A stretch of DNA of 64,000 nt from M3 sp045133615 (GTDB lineage Bacteria > Bacteroidota > Bacteroidia > Bacteroidales > Muribaculaceae). How positions within the stretch are numbered: the first letter of the stretch is position 1; each line of letters begins with the position of its first letter. A program made the translations under genes and the position numbers. Below, one piece after another: positions 17,523 to 27,200 of this stretch. Under the pieces are notes generated by a model, which saw only the letters and a list, made by a program, of their open reading frames with translations, ran no database searches and was not told the DNA's origin. The stretch is from the NCBI GenBank assembly GCA_045133615.1, contig JBGUUQ010000070.1, positions 27,757 through 91,756 of the forward strand, read 5' to 3'.

Positions 17523-19544
17523 ATGAAGATTAAATGTTTACTTGTGGGGGGAATGCTTGTTGTAGGCGGCATTACCCAAATCAGTGCTAACCCAGTGGCT
17601 CAAGACGACTTTTCGGCTACGATAAGCCTTAAGGTACCAGGCAATGATGCTCGACATTACCGGTTGAAAACCCAATCCGGAGATAAACTGGTGGCTGATG
17701 AGGCACTTCCGATGATAATCACCCGTCGGGTTGTTTCACTCGATAATCGGGAGCGAGTGAAAGTGACAATTAAGGCTACTGAAGATATATACTTCAACTA
17801 TGGTGAACAACTTACGACAGGCTATCGACATGCCGACTGTTTGTTTTATATGCCCGGATTCTGGTATCGCAAGAATTTAAGATCTCCGAAAGAGGCACCG
17901 TCATTTCATACGTCAGATAGTTGGACTGTGCGCGAAGATCGTTTGAGTACCCCGCTCACTGCGGCATTTGACGAACGCCAATGTCGGTCAATGTCGGTGA
18001 TACGCATAGATGAGTTCGGTAAAGAGGCGTTGACAACTCACAAGGAGGGGGAAATTATCCTTTCGGGAGAAACTTCGATTGGTTATACCGGTTTTGAAAA
18101 TGACAACGGTAATACGGTGCTTTCTTATGGCTTTCCATATAAGGAGACTCCCAAAACTTATATTCGCAAATTGACACTTGCTCCATCTGTAGAGGCCTAT
18201 CAGCATCTTTGTAAGGGCGATAGTGTACAATTGGAATGGGAGGTGACCGAACGTGTTGTCGCTGATTTTTCGGAGTGTGTGCATCGTACTTGGGAATATT
18301 GCTATGATACTTATGCTCCGCAGGTGGTAGAAACTCCCTATACGATTGACCGGATGAAAGAAGTGATGAGTAACTTTTTTGAGGAAAGTTTTGTCGAAGA
18401 CGCTCCTGTGTGCTACTATTCCGGTGTAGAACTTGAAACGGCGACATGTGCCGTAACTGATGTTGTAGAAATCGGTTTCGTAGGACGTATTTTGCTCAAT
18501 GCTTTCAATGCATTGGAATATGGCGAAGAACATAATCGTAAGAAGCTTGTGGATGATGCTAATGCCATTTTCGACTCATATCTGCAACATGGGTTTACTG
18601 CTGCCGGCTTTTTTAACGAAGCATTTAAGTATAAACGAGGGTGGACAGAGGCAAATTTGAGCATCCGTCGTCAATCGGAGGGCGCTTATGCTGTGCTTTA
18701 TTATCTTGATTATGAGAAGCGGCATGGACGCAAACATCCGCAATGGGAAAAACGTATCATAACGCTACTCGACAGTTTTGTGCGCTTACAAAATCCGGAT
18801 GGTAGTTTTCCGCGCAAATTCCGTGATGATTTCTCTATTGCCGATATAAGCGGAGGTAGTACACCATCGGCAACTTTACCGCTTGTGATGGCTTATAAAT
18901 ATTTCGGAGATAAACGTTATCTCGCAAGCGCGAAGCGTTCTGTTGAATATTTGGATAAAGAGTTGATTTCCAAAGCTGATTATTTCTCGTCGACGCTTGA
19001 TGCCAACTGCGAAGATAAGGAAGCTTCGTTGTACGCTGCTACTGCTGCTTATTACCTTGCTTTGGCTACTAAGGGGGCAGAACGTGAACATTATGCCTCA
19101 TTGGTCAAAAAAGCGGCTTATTTTGGATTGTCATGGTACTATACCTGGGATGTGCCTTTTGCTCCCGGTCAGATGCTTGGCGATATAGGATTGAAAAGCC
19201 GTGGATGGGGAGATGTATCGGTTGAAAACAATCATATTGACGTGTTTATCTTTGACTTTGCAAATGTGTTGCGCTGGCTTGGAAATTATTACGGAGAGTC
19301 TCGATTCATGGCGTTTGCCGATGTGATTTCCACGTCTATGCGCCAATTGCTCCCCTACGAAGGGCATATGTGTGGCATCGCAAAGGTGGGTTATTATCCG
19401 GAGGTAGTTCAGCATACTAATTGGGATTATGGTCGCAATGGCAAAGGGTATTACAACAATATTTTTGCTCCCGGTTGGACAGTAGCTTCGCTTTGGGAAC
19501 TGTTTACTCCCGGTCGTGCCGAACGATTCTTGCAAAAGAAATAG
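17523..19544 (+). CDS. Secreted (alpha/alpha)-barrel glycosidase-like protein
   Basis: Exported protein of about 673 residues, function not established. The ATG at 17523 gives a good signal peptide (MKIKCLLVGGMLVVGG...SANP); an ATG at 17499 would add eight residues and is less likely. Residues about 30-230 look like a beta-sandwich. From about 260 onward the sequence has the helix-hairpin rhythm of six-hairpin glycosidase folds, with repeated aromatic/acidic segments such as FVRLQNPDGSFPRKF, ADISGGSTPSATLPLVMAY and SRGWGDVSVENNHIDVF. By fold it could be a glycan lyase, hydrolase or epimerase; no family-specific catalytic pair was identified with confidence. It stands alone between two terminators. 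Confidence 0.6.
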   Translation: MKIKCLLVGGMLVVGGITQISANPVAQDDFSATISLKVPGNDARHYRLKTQSGDKLVADEALPMIITRRVVSLDNRERVKVTIKATEDIYFNYGEQLTTGYRHADCLFYMPGFWYRKNLRSPKEAPSFHTSDSWTVREDRLSTPLTAAFDERQCRSMSVIRIDEFGKEALTTHKEGEIILSGETSIGYTGFENDNGNTVLSYGFPYKETPKTYIRKLTLAPSVEAYQHLCKGDSVQLEWEVTERVVADFSECVHRTWEYCYDTYAPQVVETPYTIDRMKEVMSNFFEESFVEDAPVCYYSGVELETATCAVTDVVEIGFVGRILLNAFNALEYGEEHNRKKLVDDANAIFDSYLQHGFTAAGFFNEAFKYKRGWTEANLSIRRQSEGAYAVLYYLDYEKRHGRKHPQWEKRIITLLDSFVRLQNPDGSFPRKFRDDFSIADISGGSTPSATLPLVMAYKYFGDKRYLASAKRSVEYLDKELISKADYFSSTLDANCEDKEASLYAATAAYYLALATKGAEREHYASLVKKAAYFGLSWYYTWDVPFAPGQMLGDIGLKSRGWGDVSVENNHIDVFIFDFANVLRWLGNYYGESRFMAFADVISTSMRQLLPYEGHMCGIAKVGYYPEVVQHTNWDYGRNGKGYYNNIFAPGWTVASLWELFTPGRAERFLQKK

Positions 19545-19566
19545 CTCAGACATTTATTATGATAAA

Positions 19567-19602
19567 TGAGGGTAGATGGTCAAAACAGACCATCTACCCT
19601 CA
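19567..19602. terminator. Convergent hairpin terminator
   Basis: Perfect 15-base arms (19567-19581, 19588-19602) around AAAACA, between two convergent genes. T-runs are short on both strands, but position and stem strength support a bidirectional terminator. Confidence 0.75.
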
Positions 19603-19627
19603 TTGCGTTGTATAGTTTTGATTTATG

Positions 19628-20689
19628 TCAGATGTTGAAAGTCGGAATCATGTCGGGGTAGATTGTGACTACGGGAAACGCAAATCCTTGAATGGCAAGG
19701 CAGATGATTGAACTTGCGATTGCGAGAATCCAGATGATGCCGGCTGTCCATGTCAGTCCGCGCGAGGCGGGACGCCAATGGAATATGGCTGACCCTGTGG
19801 CCCAGATGATAGATATGATGGGGATGCCGATGGCAAAAATCAGGCTGATATAAAGACCTAAAGCGGCGAGAGGAGCGTCGGGGAGTACGATGCCGGGGAT
19901 GGATTGGATGATGGCTGCGGGGCCTTCGACAAGTATGCCGATAAATGCCATGATGAGTGAGAATAGTACCACGGCGAGGACAAAAAGTACCGGGGAGAAA
20001 ATGACGGCAAAGAAAATGAGCACGATTTTCAATATCCACCCTATGACACTGAAAAGTTTATCTCCGAATGAACGGTCTGATTTTATATGTGAAAATTGGT
20101 CGGATGCCCGTTGGTAGCCGGCTTTCACCGTTTGTCCGATTGTGTCGATATTGATGGCTTCGCCACGCATGGCAAGTCTGTTTTCTGCCGTTTTTGCTTC
20201 TGGGATTAAAATCCATGCGATTATGTAAAGCAGAATGATAGTCCCGTAGCCGAAGCAAGCGAGCAGAATGAGGAGTAGGCGTAAAAGGTTGGCATTCCAA
20301 TTGAGATAGTTGGCGATTCCCGATGCGACGCCACCAAGAATTTTATCATCCGGGTCGCGGAACAGTCGGCGTCGGGGAGTGGCGGATGGGACGGGCGGGG
20401 GAGTGGCTGTTTGACGACAGTCGTCGGAATCGGCGTTCATCTCTTCGGGACGGCCCATGCAGTCAATCATTTCGTTCACATCGGTGAGCGAAATCACTTC
20501 TTTGCCATCTACGAGTTTTTCGCCGAATAATTCTGCGATGCGGCTTTCGATGTCGTTGACAATCTCGGTGCCATCGGCGTCCGAAAATGTGGCGCGGAGG
20601 TTGTGGAGGTAATTATCGAGCAATGTGTAAGCGTCTTCATCGATATAAAAGACTTTGCCTCCAAGGTTTATAGGGAATGTACGTTTCAT
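19628..20689 (-). CDS. PspC-domain membrane protein
   Basis: Membrane protein of 353 residues. Residues about 1-90 form a cytosolic N-terminal domain (NLGGKVFYIDEDAYTLLDNY; ESRIAELFGEKL). A PspC domain at about 108-170 contains DPDDKILGGVASGIANYL and a hydrophobic helix pair. At least four further hydrophobic segments follow (about 215-350). PspC-type proteins are linked in other bacteria to envelope-stress control, so a stress role here is inference. It is 13 bases downstream of a PadR-type regulator gene that has a palindromic operator, so expression of both is probably controlled by that regulator. Confidence 0.82.
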   Translation of the reverse strand: MKRTFPINLGGKVFYIDEDAYTLLDNYLHNLRATFSDADGTEIVNDIESRIAELFGEKLVDGKEVISLTDVNEMIDCMGRPEEMNADSDDCRQTATPPPVPSATPRRRLFRDPDDKILGGVASGIANYLNWNANLLRLLLILLACFGYGTIILLYIIAWILIPEAKTAENRLAMRGEAINIDTIGQTVKAGYQRASDQFSHIKSDRSFGDKLFSVIGWILKIVLIFFAVIFSPVLFVLAVVLFSLIMAFIGILVEGPAAIIQSIPGIVLPDAPLAALGLYISLIFAIGIPIISIIWATGSAIFHWRPASRGLTWTAGIIWILAIASSIICLAIQGFAFPVVTIYPDMIPTFNI

Positions 20690-20702
20690 TTTATGCTGGG
20701 GA

Positions 20703-21029
20703 TTAGTTGTTGGTAATATGGTTTACTGTGTCACAAAGTTCGTTCCAAGCTGACGATAACTCGCCGAGAAACGCGCGTCCGCTTTCGGTGAGGCTGTAAT
20801 ACTTGCGTGGTGGTCCTTGGGTGGATTCTACCCATTCATAGGCGAGGAGTCCGTCGTTTTTGAGGCGGGTCAGGAGAGGGTAGAGTGTACCTTCGACGAC
20901 GATAAGCCGAGCCTCTTTCATACGCTTTATGATGTCGGATGCGTATGCCGGCTGCTTATCGAGCAGAAGCATGATGCAATATTCGAGCATCCCTTTGCGC
21001 ATTTGCGATTTAATATTGTCTACATTCAT
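20703..21029 (-). CDS. PadR-family transcriptional regulator
   Basis: DNA-binding repressor of 108 residues with the PadR winged-helix domain across its whole length: MLEYCIMLLLDKQPAYASDI, then the recognition helix and wing region VVEGTLYPLLTRLKNDGLLAYEW, and RKYYSLTESGR. It lies immediately upstream of the PspC protein gene on the same strand. The promoter contains a 21-base dyad centred on the -33 box, which points to autorepression and control of the PspC gene. The inducing signal is unknown. Confidence 0.92.
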   Translation of the reverse strand: MNVDNIKSQMRKGMLEYCIMLLLDKQPAYASDIIKRMKEARLIVVEGTLYPLLTRLKNDGLLAYEWVESTQGPPRKYYSLTESGRAFLGELSSAWNELCDTVNHITNN

Positions 21030-21060
21030 ATCGTTGGTGTATATAGATGTTTGTATGGCA

Positions 21061-21092
21061 CAAATGTATGTAATATATTGGTACTATGCAAA
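21061..21092 (-). promoter_or_regulatory. Promoter of padR-pspC
   Basis: Minus-strand TTTG (21089-21092), 20 bases, TACATTTG (21061-21068): an exact fit to the Bacteroidales consensus. The -7 box is 31 bases before the PadR start. Confidence 0.82.
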
Positions 21093-21101
21093 ACATAGTA
21101 C
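21081..21101. promoter_or_regulatory. Palindromic operator at the padR promoter
   Basis: GTACTATG-CAAAA-CATAGTAC: perfect 8-base arms with a 5-base spacer, covering the -33 box. Dyad, size and position fit an autoregulatory operator for the adjacent PadR repressor. Confidence 0.72.
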
Positions 21102-21171
21102 TTGAATTTATGAAAAATTAACAATTGGAGGGTGCCGGAAATGTATTTTGGGGCTGATTGTGTGCTTGGAA

Positions 21172-21203
21172 GACAAAAAAAAGAGGCTGCTACAAGCAGC
21201 CTC
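21172..21203 (-). terminator. Terminator of the aspartate aminotransferase gene
   Basis: Arms GAGGCTGC (21183-21190) and GCAGCCTC (21196-21203), loop TACAA; on the minus strand the stem is followed by eight T. It lies 33 bases after the aminotransferase stop. Confidence 0.9.
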
Positions 21204-21236
21204 CATATCGATTCATGTTTTATGGTTTGGATTAGT

Positions 21237-22430
21237 TTATGCTAGTTTGGCGAGTGCTTTAGCCATACGGTCGAGTGCTTCGCGGATATTGTCGTCGCTT
21301 GTCGCATAGCTTAAGCGGATATAGCCGGGAGCGCAGAACGCATCGCCTGAAACAGTGGCAACGTGTCCCTCTTCGAGAAGATACATTGCGAGGTCGGCAT
21401 CATTGTTGATGGTGCGTCCGTTGTAGCTCTTGCCGAAATAGCTTGACACTTCGGGGAACAGGTAGAATGCTCCTTGCGGCTCATTGACTTTGAGTCCGGG
21501 GATTTGCTTGGCGAGAGATACGACGAGATTGCGACGACGTTCAAACGCTTTACGCATTTCCTCCACACATTCTTGTGAGCCGTTGTAGGCTTCTTCCGCG
21601 GCCTTTTGCGCGATTGAAGAAGCGCCGGAAGTGTATTGGCTTTGAAGCTTATTGGTAGCTTTAGCAACCCAAAGGGGAGCGGCGATAAATCCGATGCGCC
21701 ATCCGGTCATTGCATATGCTTTTGAAACACCGTTGACGATGATTACGCGGTCGGCGATTTCGGGGAACGACGCAAGAGAGGTGAATGAACCGGTGAAGTT
21801 GATGTGCTCGTAGATTTCATCGGCAAGAATCATGATGTCGGGATACTTGGCGAGTACATCGACGAGAGCTTGGAGCTCGTCGCGGGTATATACGCTGCCG
21901 GTCGGGTTCGACGGAGAGCAGAGTATGATGAGGCGGCTTTTGGGAGTGATGGCCGCTTCGAGTTGTTCGGGTGTGATTTTGAAGTCCTGTTCGATGGTGG
22001 CGGGCACAAGTACGTTGTTGCCTTCGGCGAGTTTCACCATTTCTACATAAGAAACCCATGCCGGAGTGGGGATAATCACTTCGTCGTCGGGATTAACCAC
22101 GCTGAGTATTACGTTGCAGAGCGATTGCTTTGCACCACCCGATACAACGATTTGCTCCGGAGCGAAATCGAGACCGTTTTCATCTTTGAGCTTTTTGACG
22201 ATAGCTTTTCTAAGCGACATATAACCGGGAACGGGTGTATAGAACGAGAAATTCTCGTCGATAGCGCGTTTGGCGGCTTCTTTTATATGGTCGGGGGTAT
22301 TGAAGTCGGGCTCGCCGACTGACAAGTTGATAACATCGATACCTTGAGCCTTTAGCTCGTTGCTCTTCTGCGACATCGCTAATGTCTGCGAGGGCGAGAG
22401 CGATTGAACACGATCAGATATGTGAGTCAT
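21237..22430 (-). CDS. Class I aspartate aminotransferase
   Basis: PLP enzyme that transfers the amino group between aspartate and 2-oxoglutarate in the cytosol. The 397-residue protein has the class I fold with the substrate region NLSVGEPDFNTP (about 35-46), SPSNPTG (172-178), DEIYEHI (204-210) and PLP-binding Lys237 in VSKAYAMTGWRIGF. It resembles the AspB/Ib subgroup. A prephenate-aminotransferase activity, seen in some members, cannot be excluded. A -7 box (TACCTTTG) lies 29 bases upstream and a strong terminator follows, so it is a single-gene unit. Confidence 0.92.
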   Translation of the reverse strand: MTHISDRVQSLSPSQTLAMSQKSNELKAQGIDVINLSVGEPDFNTPDHIKEAAKRAIDENFSFYTPVPGYMSLRKAIVKKLKDENGLDFAPEQIVVSGGAKQSLCNVILSVVNPDDEVIIPTPAWVSYVEMVKLAEGNNVLVPATIEQDFKITPEQLEAAITPKSRLIILCSPSNPTGSVYTRDELQALVDVLAKYPDIMILADEIYEHINFTGSFTSLASFPEIADRVIIVNGVSKAYAMTGWRIGFIAAPLWVAKATNKLQSQYTSGASSIAQKAAEEAYNGSQECVEEMRKAFERRRNLVVSLAKQIPGLKVNEPQGAFYLFPEVSSYFGKSYNGRTINNDADLAMYLLEEGHVATVSGDAFCAPGYIRLSYATSDDNIREALDRMAKALAKLA

Positions 22431-22459
22431 TTTCGCTAATTGAGTTTATAAATTTGCTG

Positions 22460-22490
22460 CAAAGGTAGCGCATTTCATTGAAATATGAAA
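22460..22490 (-). promoter_or_regulatory. Promoter of the aspartate aminotransferase gene
   Basis: Minus-strand TTTC (22487-22490), 19 bases, TACCTTTG (22460-22467). One mismatch in the -33 box. Confidence 0.6.
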
Positions 22491-22541
22491 GCGAGACGAT
22501 GAAAAATGCGTCTATTTGTTGATGATGGATTGCTCAGCGGG

Positions 22542-23708
22542 CTATTTTCTGAATAATTTTTTCTTCAGCCACTCGCGTGTAGGCTCATCGTACACTTTCA
22601 GCGCAGCGTAAGCCATGAATATGCAGAACCCGAATATCATCACGTTCATCACGATGGTTTGGTCGAGAGGAGCATCCGGATTTCGGCTTACCCATCCGCC
22701 GAGCAAAGTGTAGACAATCGGGTAGTTCACAAGATAGAGCGGATAGGATATGTCGCCGAGAAATTTGCATAAACGGGCCGAACGTCCGCTGACGTTGCTC
22801 CCGGCTCCGATGGCGACGATGAGGGGGAAGAGGAGAATGATACACGCCAATTCGTAGATGCCATTGCCCACGTTAGCCTTGCTTCCGCCCACATGAGGCA
22901 TTATAAGGGCTGCGGCGAGCAGTAGACTTGTTACCCAGAATCCGGCGCGGATATTCACTTTCTTGCCGATTCTCGATAGCAACAATCCGGCAAAAAACGG
23001 GAAGAGCAGGCGCGTGGTGCCGATAAGCATATGCTCGGCGTTGAGCACCCATCCGCCGTTCATTGTGTATGCTTGCGCGGTGCGGTCGGTGAGTACACCG
23101 AATATGTCAATGTTGAGGGCGAGATTGGCTGTGAGGAGACCGAATACGGCGACAAGTATCGCCAATACGATTTTCGAGCATCGACGAATGATGAGGGCGT
23201 ATAAGATATTGGCGATATATTCAAAGAAAAGCGACCAGATATTGCCGTTGATAGCGTTGAACTCATCCCATCCGCGGATGTCGAGCGAGCGGGGAGTGGG
23301 TATCATTAATATCGACAGTATAGCCATCACCACAAGCATCCATGCCGAGCAATCCTTTATGAGCGGGAACATGTCGGATGTGCCGAAGAAGAAAAACAAT
23401 ACGCCGAGCAACGTGGCGAATATTATCATCGGGTGCAGACGGATAAGACGCCGTTTGAAGAAGCTCCATAGAGTCATGCGGTCCCAACGGTCGTCGTAGG
23501 CATATCCGATTACGTATCCCGAAAGGATGAAGAAGAAATCGACTGCGAGGTAGCCGTGATTGACCATTGGTCCGATGGGTCCGGCAAGACCGTACAAGTC
23601 CAATTGATGATAGATGACCACGATGATGGCGGCGACGCCACGCAACCCGTCGAGAATTTCGTAGCGAGGTTTCGATGCCAAATATGTGTTGTGATTATTT
23701 GCGCTCAT
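22542..23708 (-). CDS. Acyltransferase-3 family membrane protein
   Basis: Integral inner-membrane O-acyltransferase of 388 residues, with about ten hydrophobic segments and the family start motif EILDGLRGVAAIIVVIYHQ (about 17-35), whose conserved His is the likely catalytic residue. Members add acetyl or other acyl groups to cell-surface glycans, O-antigen or peptidoglycan. No glycan-synthesis gene lies beside it, so the acceptor is unknown. It is divergent from the SusC gene across a 505-base region; its own -7 box (TAAATTTG, 23737-23744) is 28 bases upstream. Confidence 0.85.
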   Translation of the reverse strand: MSANNHNTYLASKPRYEILDGLRGVAAIIVVIYHQLDLYGLAGPIGPMVNHGYLAVDFFFILSGYVIGYAYDDRWDRMTLWSFFKRRLIRLHPMIIFATLLGVLFFFFGTSDMFPLIKDCSAWMLVVMAILSILMIPTPRSLDIRGWDEFNAINGNIWSLFFEYIANILYALIIRRCSKIVLAILVAVFGLLTANLALNIDIFGVLTDRTAQAYTMNGGWVLNAEHMLIGTTRLLFPFFAGLLLSRIGKKVNIRAGFWVTSLLLAAALIMPHVGGSKANVGNGIYELACIILLFPLIVAIGAGSNVSGRSARLCKFLGDISYPLYLVNYPIVYTLLGGWVSRNPDAPLDQTIVMNVMIFGFCIFMAYAALKVYDEPTREWLKKKLFRK

Positions 23709-24213
23709 GTAAAATTGTTAACGTGATTGAATGTGGCAAATTTACGCTTTGTCGGTGATAAAAACAGAAACAAATCCGTCAAAAAAGTGGCGATTTTGGT
23801 TTAATTCACGCCTTATTTCGTGTTTATGTCGATGACTCATTCGCATAAAGTGTGGAATTGTTAAAAAGTAAATCGAAAGCGAATTAACAGTAGTTAAATC
23901 ATCGACTTAAAAGATGTTTTTAAGCATAAGATAGCTGAAATTTGGAAAAATATTGCTTATTTTGTCCCCGATAAGCACTAACTTATCGGTTGTTTACGAG
24001 AGAACCACATGTATCTAATGACTGAATAGCCTGTATTTAAGTATAATGCCTATAATGTGATACCGCTGCAACCATTGGGCTAAAGCTGCCCCCATTGGAA
24101 CACATTATTATGTTATATTCGGATTATATGCGGATTCGATTGTATCTTAAAATTGCAAAATTGAGACTAATATAATTAATTGTAAAACCCAAGTAAAACT
24201 AAAAAATTCCTGC
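23709..24213. promoter_or_regulatory. 505-base regulatory region between acyltransferase and SusC genes
   Basis: No ORF. It contains a minus-strand -7 box for the acyltransferase (23737-23744) and three dyads on the SusC side: CTTAAAA/TTTTAAG (23906-23924), CCGATAAG/CTTATCGG with a 6-base spacer (23968-23989), and ATAATGTG/CACATTAT enclosing 41 bases (24052-24108). No consensus TTTG-N20-TAnnTTTG for the SusC operon was found, so its promoter may be of another class or activator-dependent. Confidence 0.5.
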
Positions 24214-27200
24214 ATGAAGAACATTTGTTTTCAAATGACTCGGAAAGCATGGCTCGCCATTGCAATGGTGCTATGTCTTTCTTTCCCGGCTTTGGCGCAG
24301 AAGATCACAGTACAAGGTACTGTAGTTGACCCTGCGGGTGAGCCTCTTATTGGAGCCAGCGTTCTCGCACAAGGCAGTTCTGTCGGTACTGCAACAGACT
24401 TCGACGGTAACTTCCAAATTGATGTGAATCCCGACGCTTCTCTTATTGTTAGTTACGTAGGTTACAACACTCAGACAGTTGCTGTCAACGGTCGTACCTC
24501 AATCAAAATCGTTCTCGAAGAGAATACTGTGGTTCTTGACGAAGTCGTAGCCATCGGTTACGGTGTAGTTAAGAAAGAAGACGCTACCGGTTCTGTATCG
24601 ATGGTTAAACCCGACGAAATTGAAGCCGGTCTTGCTACTTCGGCACAAGACCTCCTCGTAGGAGCTTCTCCCGGTGTGGTTGTAACATCAAACGGTGGTA
24701 ACCCTACCGGTGGTGCAACAATCCGTATCCGTGGTGGTTCGTCACTTAACGCAAACAACAACCCTCTCGTCGTTATTGACGGTGTACCCATGACCGACAT
24801 GAGCTACTCCGGCACAGATGCAATGACAATGGTTGCTCCCGACAACATCGAATCGATGACAATCCTCAAGGACGCATCGGCAACCGCTATCTATGGTTCG
24901 CGTGCATCCAACGGTGTGATTATCATCACTACCAAGAAAGGTAAGAGCGGTAAGCCTCAGATCAACTTCTCTGCCAACTTCCACGTTAACACAGCTCGTA
25001 ATACACTCGACTTGATGGATGGCGACCAATATCGTGCAGCTATCGAAAAGTATGTAGGTACTCCTGAAGCTATGGCTAAACTCGGTACTGCAAACACCGA
25101 TTGGCAGAAAGAAGTGCTTCGCACATCATTCTCTCACGACTACAACTTGAGCATCGGTGGTACAGTAGGATTCCTTCCTTACCGCGTTTCTGCATCATAT
25201 ACCGATAATCAAGGTATCCTCAAAACTTCGAGCATGCAACGTACTACTGCCGGTATTACATTGACTCCGAAGTTCTTCAACGGTAAGCTCTCTATCACTG
25301 CAAACGTTAAGGGTGCGTACATCACTACTCGCAATGCCAATACAGGTGCAGTTGGTGCAGCTACCAGCTTCAACCCGACTCTTCCCGTTTATTCCGGTCA
25401 GGAAATCTTCAATGGTTACACCAACCTTGTTCAAGGTAACGGCGCACCTGAAACCAACGCCTCTCAAAACCCGCTTCAAATGCTTGAAGACGAAAAGGCT
25501 ACTTCTGAAATCCTCCGCAGCAACGGTAATATCCAATTCGACTATGCTCTTCACTTCTTCCCCGATCTTCACTTGAATTTGAACCTCGGTTACGACGTGG
25601 CTAAGAGCACTTCGGAAACCACCATCGCTCAAAACTCTATCCAAGCATGGCGTAGCAACTATTCTGACGGTGCCGGTACATTCTATGACGGTTATCAACT
25701 CAACCGCAACACAATGCTTAACTTCTATGCCAACTACAAGAAAGAGATTGAAGAAATCAAATCAAACGTAGATGTAATGGCAGGTTACGAATGGCAACGC
25801 ATGGACTATCACGGTCGCGGTATCTCTATTATGAATACGCTCGGTTATGTAAACGATTGGGCTACCATTTATAACAATGGTGAATACTCTCTCATCGAAG
25901 ATCCTACCACAGCCGACCACGTAGGCAAAACCTACAACAATGGTGTGATGGACTATTGGGGAAATCGTTTGCAACTCGTTTCATTCTTCGGTCGTATCAA
26001 CTATGACTTCGACAACACCTACTTGTTGACTTTCACACTCCGTAATGATGGTACCTCTCGTTTCCACAAAGACAGCCGTTGGGGGCTCTTCCCTTCATTG
26101 GCTCTCGGTTGGAAGATTATCAACATGCCTTTCATGGAAAAAGCTAAAGACGTAATGAATGACTTCAAGCTCCGTCTCGGATGGGGTGTAACCGGTCAGC
26201 AGGACATCAACAGCTACTTCCCCTACATGGCTACTTATGCTATCTCTCAACAATACGGTTACTATCCTTCGCCCAGCGGTGACGGTACTTGGATTTCTCC
26301 CCTTTATCCCAATGCTTACGACGAAAAGATTAAGTGGGAAGAAACCACTACTTGGAACGTTGGTATCGACATGGCATTCCTCAACAACCGTATCACTGCT
26401 GCTCTCGATTGGTACCTTCGCGATACTGACGACTTGCTCGCATGGGTTCCCGTTCCCGCAGGTATGACTACTTCAAACTACATGAACCGCAACATTGGTT
26501 CTCTCCGTAACGTAGGTATTGAAGCTACCGTAGGTGCAAAACCCATCGTGACCAAAGACTTCACTTGGAGCACTACTGTCAACGTGGCTTGGAACAAGAA
26601 TGAAATTACCAAACTTACCGGTAACGCCGAAACCGATTCGCCCGTACAAGCTACCAACACTCCGTCGGGTACCGGTACTGGCCTTCAATGGCACATGATT
26701 GGCGAACCCGCTTACACTTATCGTGTTTATCAACAAGTTTACGATGCTGATGGCAATCCTCTTGAAGGTCAATATGTTGACCAAAACGGCGATGGTTTGA
26801 TCAACAGCTCCGACTTGATTAACTATCACTCTCCGGATCCCAAGGTGACTTTGTCATGGAACAATACATTCAATTACAAGAATTGGGACCTCGGTATCGT
26901 ACTCCGTGCCAACATCGGTAACTACGTTTACAACAATCCCCGTTACGAACGTACCCGTCCGGCCGATATCTACGTTCCTTACGGTCTTACCAACCTCCTC
27001 AACGACGAGTATCTCTTCACTCAAGTTGACGGTAACCGTATCCTCAGCGACTATTGGGTTGAAAACGCAAGCTTCATCCGTTGCGATAACATCTCTCTCG
27101 GTTACACTTGGCCCGAACTTCTCAACAATGCACTTCGTCTCCGCGTGTTCGGTGCCGTGCAAAATCCGTTCGTAATCACCAAGTACAAAGGTCTCGACCC

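Noticed and set aside
24071..24099. Direct repeat of CCATTGG before SusC, also seen in the ompA terminator loop
   Set aside because: Seven bases is too short to be meaningful alone; the larger inverted repeat around it is reported instead.
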